Source: Thermofilum sp. ex4484_15 (lineage in GTDB: Archaea; Thermoproteota; Thermoprotei; Thermofilales; EX4484-15). Taken from it: a stretch of DNA of 13,037 nt. The stretch covers positions 1 to 13,037 of the forward strand of contig NJEH01000012.1 of the NCBI GenBank assembly GCA_002254595.1. Direction: 5' to 3'. Of the stretch, positions 6,359 through 12,737 are shown piece by piece. Position 1 is the stretch's first letter. Every line of letters starts with the position of its first letter. A program made the translations under genes and the position numbers. The notes under the pieces are model-generated. The model had not been told where the DNA came from. It searched no databases and saw only the letters and a program-made list of their open reading frames with translations.

Positions 6359-7310
6359 ATATTAAGGAGTTTAACTCCTCTATGAAAACCTTAAATTTAT
6401 CCTCAGGTACCCTAGCGCCAGCTGCTCTCTCATGACCTCCCCCCGACCCCCCTAACTTAGGGGTAAGCTCCCTAAGTACGGAATTCAAATCCAATCCTTC
6501 TATATCCGTCCTTAAACTCATTATTATCTTACCCTTTCTCCCCTCACCTGCTATACCTACCTTAGCTCCGCTCATAACTTTAACGTAAGTAGCTGCCTTA
6601 GATAGGCTACCATGAGGGTTAAGAACATAAGCTACGTCGCCCTCCCTAACTATCCTATCCTTTATTCTAACCCTCATTTCCTCTTCGTTTAAGCTCTCTA
6701 TTAAAGCTCTTACTAGGAGTTCGGATAGGGAACTAGGTAGTAAATTCCTACTTAGATGCTCTACTACGTGCCTCTTGAATTCGTGAAGCCCCCTACTACC
6801 TTCCAAGCCTTGGCTTAATACCCCCGCTTCGAAGTATATTAACCTTAGATCCCACCTAGTTAAAGCTCTCCTTATGAAGGGAGTATTAAAAGCGTAATCC
6901 GCTATAGCCCCATATATCGCTACCCTATCGAAATCGGGGTCTAAAGTATCTTCGAAGAACTTAAAGGTTAGTTCTGAAGAGCAAGGACCTTTATCCCATA
7001 TGAAGTTTAAAGGTAATTCCTTCAATTCGGGGAGTCCTATCTTTAAGGGTAAAGGATGGTGGTCTATGTAAATCACTTCGCCCCTCTCGCCTAACCTCCT
7101 GAGTAACTTAATTAGCTCCCCTAGATGGGCTTCATTTAAAGCTATATCGCATATAACTACCCTATCCCCTTCCTTAACTACTTCCCTTAGGTCCCCGTAC
7201 AATCCTACGGGATGGGAGAAATATACTCTAGCCCTTCCTAAAGCCGCTAAAGCTAGGGCTCCTGAAGCTACCCCGTCCCCATCCCCGTGGGTTATTATCC
7301 AATCAGCCAT
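6324..7310 (-). CDS. DHH/DHHA1-family phosphoesterase (RecJ/NrnA-like)
   Basis: This is a 328-residue predicted metal-dependent phosphoesterase of the DHH superfamily, which includes RecJ-like exonucleases, nano-RNases and cyclic-dinucleotide phosphodiesterases. The N-terminal DHH domain shows THGDGDG (7-13), CDIA with Asp55, YIDHHP (81-86) and GAIADY (134-139), which together are the metal-binding set. The C-terminal DHHA1 domain ends with the substrate-binding GGSGGGHERAAGARVP (287-302). The substrate cannot be decided. It is shorter than the archaeal replication-associated RecJ/GAN proteins, and an oligonucleotide-clearing role is one possibility (inference). The ATG lies 6 bases after the tbp stop with ACCTCC between them, so it lacks a usable Shine-Dalgarno and is probably translationally coupled to tbp. 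The last ~12 codons overlap the 3' end of the DUF362 gene. Confidence 0.9.
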   Translation of the reverse strand: MADWIITHGDGDGVASGALALAALGRARVYFSHPVGLYGDLREVVKEGDRVVICDIALNEAHLGELIKLLRRLGERGEVIYIDHHPLPLKIGLPELKELPLNFIWDKGPCSSELTFKFFEDTLDPDFDRVAIYGAIADYAFNTPFIRRALTRWDLRLIYFEAGVLSQGLEGSRGLHEFKRHVVEHLSRNLLPSSLSELLVRALIESLNEEEMRVRIKDRIVREGDVAYVLNPHGSLSKAATYVKVMSGAKVGIAGEGRKGKIIMSLRTDIEGLDLNSVLRELTPKLGGSGGGHERAAGARVPEDKFKVFIEELNSLISKFSNSIAEGK

Positions 7311-7316
7311 GGAGGT

Positions 7317-7883
7317 CTAAGCGTAAATAACTCCTAGTTCTATTAGCTTTTCGTGTAATTTCCTTATGGCTACCTCTACGTCCTCCTCCTTCTTAGCGCC
7401 CGTACAAACGCATTTACCGCTACTGAAGATGAGTATTACTACCCTAGGATCTGTCATCCTATATATTAAGCCGGGGAACTGCTCAGGTTCATACATGGAG
7501 TTCTCGAGTAAGTAAGCCGCCTTCTCTAAGTTTACCTCCGCGTTAAGATTGCCCGAAGCTACTATATTTTGAATAGTTATCTTAGGATTGGATATCTTTA
7601 TTCCGTGTTTTCTAAGTAGCTTAACTACCTTATCTATTGCTTTATATACTTCCTCTTCCGATTTAGCTCCTGTACATACCATCTTACCTGTAGAGAAGAT
7701 CAGTATGGCGGTCTTAGGTTTAGCTAACCTTAATACTAAACCCGGGAATTGTTCAGGATCGTATTCCGTATAGGGTATCCTCTCAGCTATTAAGCTTAAG
7801 TTTATCCCTTGGTCGAAGGTAACCGATGCTACTACGTTCTCTATCCTATACCTAGGCTTCCTATGGTGAAAAAGACGGCTCAT
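7317..7883 (-). CDS. tbp: TATA-binding protein (TBP), general transcription factor
   Basis: TBP binds the TATA box and, with TFB, recruits RNA polymerase. The 188 residues form the two-fold saddle, with repeat 1 at about 12-92 and repeat 2 at about 102-182. They show RIENVVASVTF / TIQNIVASGNL, EQFPGLVLRL / EQFPGLIYRM, and ILIFSTGKMVCTGAK / ILIFSSGKCVCTGAK. The four DNA-intercalating phenylalanines are in place (Phe46, Phe63, Phe136, Phe153). Unlike many archaeal TBPs there is no acidic C-terminal tail, and the protein starts with a short basic extension (MSRLFHHRKPRYR). The gene is downstream of aspS with a 70-base gap holding its own TATA-like boxes. The DHH phosphoesterase gene follows 6 bases after its stop, which suggests a tbp-DHH transcription unit. 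Confidence 0.98.
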   Translation of the reverse strand: MSRLFHHRKPRYRIENVVASVTFDQGINLSLIAERIPYTEYDPEQFPGLVLRLAKPKTAILIFSTGKMVCTGAKSEEEVYKAIDKVVKLLRKHGIKISNPKITIQNIVASGNLNAEVNLEKAAYLLENSMYEPEQFPGLIYRMTDPRVVILIFSSGKCVCTGAKKEEDVEVAIRKLHEKLIELGVIYA

Positions 7884-7953
7884 CTTAAATACACCGTTTA
7901 TATATTTAACGGGGGGTACTTATATATTATTTTTCGGATGGCCTCCCTTTAAC
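7884..7953 (-). promoter_or_regulatory. tbp promoter with two TATA-like boxes
   Basis: Read on the minus strand, this gap contains an A-run followed by ATATATAAG (about 7919-7928), which looks like BRE plus TATA. About 16 bases further on is a second TATA-like box, AAATATATAAAC (about 7896-7907). The first would place initiation near 7897. That gives a short leader with GGTG about 8 bases before the ATG. The second box would give an essentially leaderless or slightly internal start, so it may instead act as a binding site for TBP itself (inference). Confidence 0.5.
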
Positions 7954-9213
7954 TTAAGGTATTAACCTCTGGATATCTCTAGGGAATAAGATGGCCTCCC
8001 TTACGTTACTGAGATTAAGTAACGACATGAGGAGCCTCTCGACCCCTAGACCGAAACCCCCGTGAGGTGGCATACCGTACTTAAAGGCCTCTAAGTAGAA
8101 GCCGAAATCCTCCACATTTAATCCCTTTTCTCTCATGTTCTTAATTAATTCATTAAACCTATGTTCCCTCTGGCCGCCGGAAGCTATCTCTAAGCCTTTA
8201 TAGTCTAAATCGAACGACTTACTTAACCTCCCTTCCTTCATGATGTAAAAAGGTTTAGCTTCCCAAGGGTAATTAATTATGAAGTATAGCTCGTAGCCCT
8301 TCTCCTTCATGATTTCCCCTAACTTACGTTCAGCTTCATGAGTTAGATCCTCACCCCACCTAAGTACTAGACCCTCCTCCTTCAACAACTTCAAAACTTC
8401 ATCGTACGTTACTCTTTTAAATGGAATGACGGGCGGTTCTACCTCTACCCCTAAGGCGTTTAATTCCTCTTTAGCTTTCTTACTTAATTCTCCTAAAATA
8501 TAGGAGATTAAGCCCTCGAGTAAGCGCATTACATCATCTACCCCCCTTATAAAACCCATTTCGGCATCTATGCCCCAGCTTTCGTTCAAATGCCTAGTAG
8601 TATGGTGCTTTTCGGCCCTGAAGTAAGGGGTTATTTCGTATACCTTGGGTAACCCGGCCATTAACATTTGTTTATAAAGCTGGGGGCTTTGAGCTAAATA
8701 AGCCTTCCTACCGAAGTAATCTAGTTCAAAGACTTCAGCCCCCCCTTCAGCTCCAGCTCCGCAAAGCTTAGGGGTATTTACCTCTAAGAACCCCTCGCTT
8801 TCCAAGTACTCCCTAGCGTATTTAAGCAATAGAGCCCTTATCTTAAATACGGCCCTTACCTTTGGATTCCTCAACATTAAGTACCTATAACGTATTAAGG
8901 TATCTAGGGTAACTCCCGCTTTCAATAGGGGGTCCACAGGTATCGATTCCGAGGGGCAAGCTACTTCAACTATCTCCGAGGGTTTAAATTCCTCCCCCCT
9001 CTTACTAATACCTCCGCTTACCTTCTCGCCCTTAACCCTAATTGCACTACCTAACTTAAGTTTCTTAGCTACCTCCCATAAACCGCTATTATCTCTCTTA
9101 ACTACCACCGTTAACGGCTTAAGCGAAGAACGTGGGATTAATTCTATAAATATTATCCCGCCTAGCTTGCGCTTAGCGTTAACCCAGCCTACGACTTCCT
9201 CCACTTCCAGCAC
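7954..9213 (-). CDS. aspS: Aspartyl-tRNA synthetase, archaeal type
   Basis: This class IIb synthetase (419 aa, slightly short for archaeal AspRS) attaches aspartate to tRNA-Asp. An N-terminal OB-fold anticodon-binding domain (about 1-90) precedes the catalytic core. Motif 2 reads FRAEKHHTTRHLNE (198-211) and motif 3 reads GGFGLGVERLL (385-395). LAQSPQLYKQ (173-182), SKSFDL (331-336) and YGMPPHGG (379-386) separate it from AsnRS, which has LAQSAQLY and different C-terminal motifs. The OB domain is divergent: the usual RDLGG reads RKLGG, and the following D-R-x-G segment is replaced by IPRSS. Whether the enzyme also charges tRNA-Asn cannot be read from this. The start is GTG; the frame upstream is closed at 9235-9237, and a TATA-like box lies about 26 bases before it, consistent with leaderless initiation. 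Confidence 0.95.
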   Translation of the reverse strand: MLEVEEVVGWVNAKRKLGGIIFIELIPRSSLKPLTVVVKRDNSGLWEVAKKLKLGSAIRVKGEKVSGGISKRGEEFKPSEIVEVACPSESIPVDPLLKAGVTLDTLIRYRYLMLRNPKVRAVFKIRALLLKYAREYLESEGFLEVNTPKLCGAGAEGGAEVFELDYFGRKAYLAQSPQLYKQMLMAGLPKVYEITPYFRAEKHHTTRHLNESWGIDAEMGFIRGVDDVMRLLEGLISYILGELSKKAKEELNALGVEVEPPVIPFKRVTYDEVLKLLKEEGLVLRWGEDLTHEAERKLGEIMKEKGYELYFIINYPWEAKPFYIMKEGRLSKSFDLDYKGLEIASGGQREHRFNELIKNMREKGLNVEDFGFYLEAFKYGMPPHGGFGLGVERLLMSLLNLSNVREAILFPRDIQRLIP

Positions 9214-9358
9214 CGAAGGTAAGGATGTAAGTAGCTAAAATATTTTTACCGTTACTAATTTGGAATACTTAAACCTTAGGGGATAGATGAAAGGGGGAAC
9301 TTAGGTTTCGTGACATCCCTTATAAATTACTTAAATCTTGGGAAATAGGGGATAGGGA
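9214..9358. promoter_or_regulatory. Divergent promoter region between aspS and the exported helical protein
   Basis: On the minus strand, TAAAAATATTTTA (about 9236-9248) is centred roughly 28 bases from the aspS GTG and suits a leaderless transcript. On the plus strand, CTTATAAATTA (9319-9329) is a good TATA box that places initiation near 9350, about nine bases before the TTG start. GGGG at 9348-9351 could act as a weak Shine-Dalgarno if transcription starts a little earlier. The segments AAACCT (9271-9276) and AGGTTT (9303-9308) form a loose inverted repeat just upstream of this TATA box. No RNA gene was found in the gap. Confidence 0.45.
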
Positions 9359-10015
9359 TTGGCTAGTCTACATAAACGAGTCCTTGGAATGATATTACTA
9401 GCCTTACTTTTACTAACTTACGGCTTAAATTACGTTTACTGCGATAATTTAAGTAGATTAATGAAGGAGGCTAACTTAGCTAAGGGTATAGTACTTAGCT
9501 TAAGGAAGGAATTAATAACTAGAATAGGCTATCCTAAACCGGAGGGATTGAAGTTAGTCGATTCGCTAATTAAGGAAGCCAATAAGTCATTGGATTTAGC
9601 TAACTGTTATTACGTTAGGGGCGATAAGTTTAACGCTATTAAGCATTTTAAACAAGCCATGAGGTTGTATTCACAGGCTTTAGAGATCATGGTGAAGATA
9701 AGCGGGGAGAAAGGCGTAAAGCCCTCTAGTATTAGGTGGTCAGTAACGACGGAGGAGGACCTAAAGGTAGCTTACGAGGTAGCTCGGAATTACTTGAACG
9801 AACTTAAGGCTATGTATAAAGCTGTAATAGGAGCTAGGACGTTGAATCCCAGGCTATCCCTCGCCATAGGTAAGATAATGGAGGGGATAGAATCACTATT
9901 AAGTAGCGGCTTGGAGTCCTTAAGTAAAGGTAACTTGAACGAAGCTAAGGACGTAATTAACCTAGTTTACGATATGCTATCTTTGGTTTACAATATGATA
10001 AGTAAACCTCGTTGA
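9359..10015 (+). CDS. Exported all-helical protein with two tandem repeats, function unknown
   Basis: This is a 218-residue protein I do not recognise. The N-terminus has a short basic stretch (HKR at 5-7) followed by a hydrophobic core (about 8-27), typical of a signal peptide or single membrane anchor. The remainder is predicted to be soluble and outside the membrane. The body appears duplicated: residues ~34-115 and ~134-216 align with an offset of about 102. Each copy has a long helix ending in an I-G, a second helix, a turn with R/K-G-D/N (RGDKF at 87, KGNLN at 190) and a final amphipathic helix ending in I-S. The pattern resembles TPR-like or four-helix-bundle proteins, without a clear consensus. 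The TTG start is chosen because the ATG at 9389 would remove the charged n-region. It precedes a membrane-anchored regulator by 48 bases in the same direction, so a shared role is plausible (inference). Confidence 0.75.
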   Translation: MASLHKRVLGMILLALLLLTYGLNYVYCDNLSRLMKEANLAKGIVLSLRKELITRIGYPKPEGLKLVDSLIKEANKSLDLANCYYVRGDKFNAIKHFKQAMRLYSQALEIMVKISGEKGVKPSSIRWSVTTEEDLKVAYEVARNYLNELKAMYKAVIGARTLNPRLSLAIGKIMEGIESLLSSGLESLSKGNLNEAKDVINLVYDMLSLVYNMISKPR

Positions 10016-10063
10016 AAAAGGCTAAATAACTTCGTTCCCTATTTCAACTGTCGGTGCCTTTAA

Positions 10064-10891
10064 ATGCGCTACATACTTACGTTAACGGTAGCCGCGATAG
10101 CGATAATTACTTTAATTCCGAGTACTTACGCTAGTGGTTACCCTTACTTAAAGCTAAGGTTAAGGGTATATGAAAACGGTTTAGTTATGGTTAATGCTAC
10201 TTTAACACCTTCGTCCGCTACGTTAAAGCTAAAGCTACTCGGTACCCCTTTAAAGAATTTACCCCCCTTAGTTTTCGACGAAAGGAATAGACCATTAGCC
10301 CATAGGGAGGAGGGCGATTATTTACTCATATACAATACTAGTTTAGCGGAGGAGGTAAATGTAATATACTTTACTTACGACCTTACCTTTAAGGACGGCC
10401 CTATATGGATGCTGAAAGCGGATTTACCTACTAATTCTACAGTAGTATTACCGCGCGGGGCGGTAGTAGTAGATTTAAGTTCCGTACCCTCCCGTATAGA
10501 TTCAATGGGGGGATCCTTAATATTAGGGTTACCGCCTGGAGAACAATATGTAAAGTACGTATTAACTAGCGTAACTTTAACTAATAAGCCGGAAAGTAGG
10601 GGTAGCTCTCTCTTCCTCCTCTTATTAATCTTGCCTACTTCAGCGGCTATAATTACTATAATACTTATAGTAAAAGTAAGAGGAGGATCCAAGTACGTTT
10701 TAACGCCTGAGGAGGAGGCCTTAATAAGGGCGTTAAAGAGGAGGGGGGGTAAAGCTTATCAAAGCGATATAGCCCTAGAACTTAACCTTCCTAAAACTAC
10801 GCTATGGAGGATAGTGAGGAGGTTGGAATTAAGGGGTTATATAAAAGTAGAGAAGAGGCTTAGGCAAAACTTCTTAATACTTAGGAGGTAG
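10064..10891 (+). CDS. Membrane-anchored winged-helix transcriptional regulator with extracytoplasmic sensor-like domain
   Basis: This 275-residue one-component regulator resembles the archaeal COG2512-type membrane regulators. In order it has a signal peptide (about 1-24, ending STYAS), an exported beta-rich domain (about 28-170), a transmembrane helix (about 182-205), a short basic linker and a cytoplasmic winged helix-turn-helix (about 214-275). The wHTH contains EEEALIRALKRRGGKAYQSD, LPKTTLWRIVRRLE and GYIKVEK, so the DNA-binding end is inside the cell. The exported domain carries WMLKADLPTNSTVVLPRGA and LPPGEQYVKYVL, a pattern familiar from archaeal membrane-tethered HTH proteins (recalled, not searched). 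GGTG seven bases before the ATG is the ribosome-binding site. The stop codon overlaps the Shine-Dalgarno of the next gene, so it is co-transcribed with the AOR-like gene and probably responds to an envelope or external signal. Targets are unknown. Confidence 0.85.
   Translation: MRYILTLTVAAIAIITLIPSTYASGYPYLKLRLRVYENGLVMVNATLTPSSATLKLKLLGTPLKNLPPLVFDERNRPLAHREEGDYLLIYNTSLAEEVNVIYFTYDLTFKDGPIWMLKADLPTNSTVVLPRGAVVVDLSSVPSRIDSMGGSLILGLPPGEQYVKYVLTSVTLTNKPESRGSSLFLLLLILPTSAAIITIILIVKVRGGSKYVLTPEEEALIRALKRRGGKAYQSDIALELNLPKTTLWRIVRRLELRGYIKVEKRLRQNFLILRR
10884..10889 (+). promoter_or_regulatory. Shine-Dalgarno for the AOR-like gene, overlapping the regulator stop
   Basis: GGAGGT ends within the TAG stop of the upstream regulator and is followed by a 7-base spacer to the GTG at 10897. 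It fixes the GTG start and indicates translational coupling. Confidence 0.8.
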
Positions 10892-10896
10892 TAAGC

Positions 10897-12630
10897 GTGG
10901 AGGGTGGATATTGGGGGAAATTACTTAAAGTGGATTTATCGAGGGGTAAAGTAGTTGAGGAGGAACTTAGCGAGGAGGAGTTGAAAACCTACTTAGGCGG
11001 TAGGGGATTAGCAGTAAGCTTGCTCATGAGGGAGGGAGGGGAGTACTTACACCCTTTCGACCCCTTATGTCCTTTAATTATAGCCACGGGACCCTTAACG
11101 GGCTTAGTTCCGGGTAGCGATAGAGCGGTAATAGCCGCTAAATCTCCCTTAACGGGGATATACGTGGATGAATGCGTAGAGGGAGGATTTGGCCCCTCCT
11201 TAAAGGCCCTAGGTTACGATGCGTTAGAAATAGTGGGGAGATCCGAAGTACCGGTCTACTTACTGTTAACCACAAGGGGGGTTAAAGTAATTGAAGCTTA
11301 TGAGTACTGGGGTTTAGACGTAATTAGTTCCATCGCTAAGTTAACTAAAAGGTATGGTGAGCATTCCTCCGTCTTAGTCATAGGACCGGCGGGGGAGAAT
11401 TTGGTTAGGTACGCTAAGGTATTTAACGATAGTTTAAGGCCGGGGGGTAGGGGTGGCTTAGGGGCCGTAATGGGGAGTAAAGGGTTAAAAGCTATAGTAA
11501 CGGTTGTTAAAGAGAGGGATAAGGGAGTTCGAGTAGCTAATTTAAGCTCATTTAAGGAAGCGCTTAAGGAATTAACGGTTAGTGAACGCTATGGGGTATT
11601 CAATTTAGGGAGGTTTTACTTCTTAGAGGAATTAGTTAAAGTAGGAGCAGTATTATGTAAGAACTTTAGGGCACGCTACGCATTAGATTTAAGGTCCTTT
11701 ATATTCGAGCTCAATAAACTAATTAAAGGACGAACCGGTTGTAGGGATTGCGAAGTTAAGTGTAATAGGGTTTACGCTACCCCTAACGGTTCCCATTTAG
11801 AGGGGTTAGATTACGCTTGGGTAATTACCTTAGCCTTTAATAATTTAATAATTAAGGCGGGAGAGGCCGTAGGCTTAATTTATCTTTCGCTTAACTTAGG
11901 TTTAGACCCTACTTCCTTAGGTAACGTAATAGGGTGGGCTATAGAGCTTTTCGAAAAGGGAATTATAGATGTTAACTTCACTGGTGGCTTAAGGTTAAGA
12001 TATGGGAGACGGGAGCTACTAGCGGAATTAATTAAATTAGTAACTTATAGGAGGGGGTTCGGGGCTTTACTTGCGGAGGGTATAGTTAGAGCTTCTAGGA
12101 TAATTGGCTATGATAGCCTTAAAATGGCTGCTTATGCTAAGGGCTTAGAGGCCCCTTCCTTAGATCCCTTCAAGGACCCATTGATAGCGCTTAGCCTAAT
12201 GACATCCAATAAGGGTGCCGATTTAGAGGAATGGCCCTTCATGGAGAAGTTACGCCCTCGTAACGTAAGGGAATTAGCCCATGAATTGGTAGGGCTAAGA
12301 TCTAAAATTAACTTAGCTAGTTCATTAATTATTTGTCCCTTCTTAATTAAAAATATAGGTAATTTAACGAAGTTACTAAATTCAATTACCGGTTGGGGGG
12401 AGTGGAGCGAGGAGGAATTACTAATTAGAGGTAAGTTGATAGAAACTGCGCTTAGGCGCTTCGGCCTTAATTCTAACGTTAGCGGTTTCTCGGATGTGTT
12501 ATCCGAAAGATTGGCATCTGTAGGGGAGGGAACTCACCTATCCCGTTCGTTAGAGGATGCTTTAAAAGAGTACTATTACCTCATGGGGTGGGATGAGACG
12601 GGCAGGCCTTTAGGAAGTATAAAGGGTTAA
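10897..12630 (+). CDS. Divergent aldehyde:ferredoxin oxidoreductase (AOR) family protein
   Basis: This is a 577-residue cytoplasmic protein of the tungstopterin AOR family, whose members oxidise aldehydes or related substrates with ferredoxin as acceptor (usual length 600-620). The N-terminal domain is well kept: GYWGKLLKVDLS, GPLTGLVPGSDR (65-76), KSPLTG, IGPAGENLVRYA (162-173) and RPGGRGGLGAVMGSKGLKAI (181-200). The [4Fe-4S] ligands are all present: C282-x2-C285-x3-C289 and Cys480. Against recalled Pyrococcus furiosus AOR, several active-site positions differ. The EGPEYE segment is EGLDYA (302-307), and the NRGGCH segment is NKGADL (438-443). Both DxxGL(C/D) pterin motifs have lost their Asp: one reads LNLGLD (332-337), the other SSLIIC (475-480). 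It may therefore use another substrate or act mainly in electron transfer (inference). The GTG start has a perfect Shine-Dalgarno and the gene follows the regulator by 5 bases. Confidence 0.88.
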   Translation: MEGGYWGKLLKVDLSRGKVVEEELSEEELKTYLGGRGLAVSLLMREGGEYLHPFDPLCPLIIATGPLTGLVPGSDRAVIAAKSPLTGIYVDECVEGGFGPSLKALGYDALEIVGRSEVPVYLLLTTRGVKVIEAYEYWGLDVISSIAKLTKRYGEHSSVLVIGPAGENLVRYAKVFNDSLRPGGRGGLGAVMGSKGLKAIVTVVKERDKGVRVANLSSFKEALKELTVSERYGVFNLGRFYFLEELVKVGAVLCKNFRARYALDLRSFIFELNKLIKGRTGCRDCEVKCNRVYATPNGSHLEGLDYAWVITLAFNNLIIKAGEAVGLIYLSLNLGLDPTSLGNVIGWAIELFEKGIIDVNFTGGLRLRYGRRELLAELIKLVTYRRGFGALLAEGIVRASRIIGYDSLKMAAYAKGLEAPSLDPFKDPLIALSLMTSNKGADLEEWPFMEKLRPRNVRELAHELVGLRSKINLASSLIICPFLIKNIGNLTKLLNSITGWGEWSEEELLIRGKLIETALRRFGLNSNVSGFSDVLSERLASVGEGTHLSRSLEDALKEYYYLMGWDETGRPLGSIKG

Positions 12631-12678
12631 TTTACGAAGCGAAAATTTTATTATGACAGGTTAATTTAAATCTAACGT

Positions 12679-12694
12679 AGCGGGGAGACCCGCT
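12679..12694 (+). terminator. GC-rich hairpin with GAGA tetraloop downstream of the AOR-like gene
   Basis: AGCGGG and CCCGCT form a perfect 6-bp stem closed by GAGA, a GNRA-type tetraloop. It lies about 50 bases after the AOR-like stop and is followed by TTAAA, not a T-run. It could stabilise or process the transcript end, or belong to a small RNA. Confidence 0.35.
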
Positions 12695-12707
12695 TAAATG
12701 CTATGCC

Positions 12708-12737
12708 CCCTTTGGTCCCCTTAGGTGGGACCAGGGG
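12708..12737. terminator. Bidirectional terminator-like hairpin between convergent genes
   Basis: TGGTCCC (12713-12719) and GGGACCA (12727-12733) form a perfect 7-bp stem around a 7-base loop. It extends outward by two G-U and two or more G-C pairs. The loop contains the stop codon of the minus-strand gene. The symmetric placement between two convergent genes suits termination or 3'-end protection on both strands. Confidence 0.4.

Noticed and set aside
7954..9213. Asparaginyl-tRNA synthetase instead of AspRS
   Set aside because: LAQSPQLYKQ, SKSFDL and the FPRD C-terminal region are AspRS features; AsnRS has LAQSAQLY and a different C-terminus.
10375..10692. 105-codon open frame antisense to the membrane-anchored regulator
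   Set aside because: It is within a well-supported gene, with no ribosome-binding site or recognisable family.
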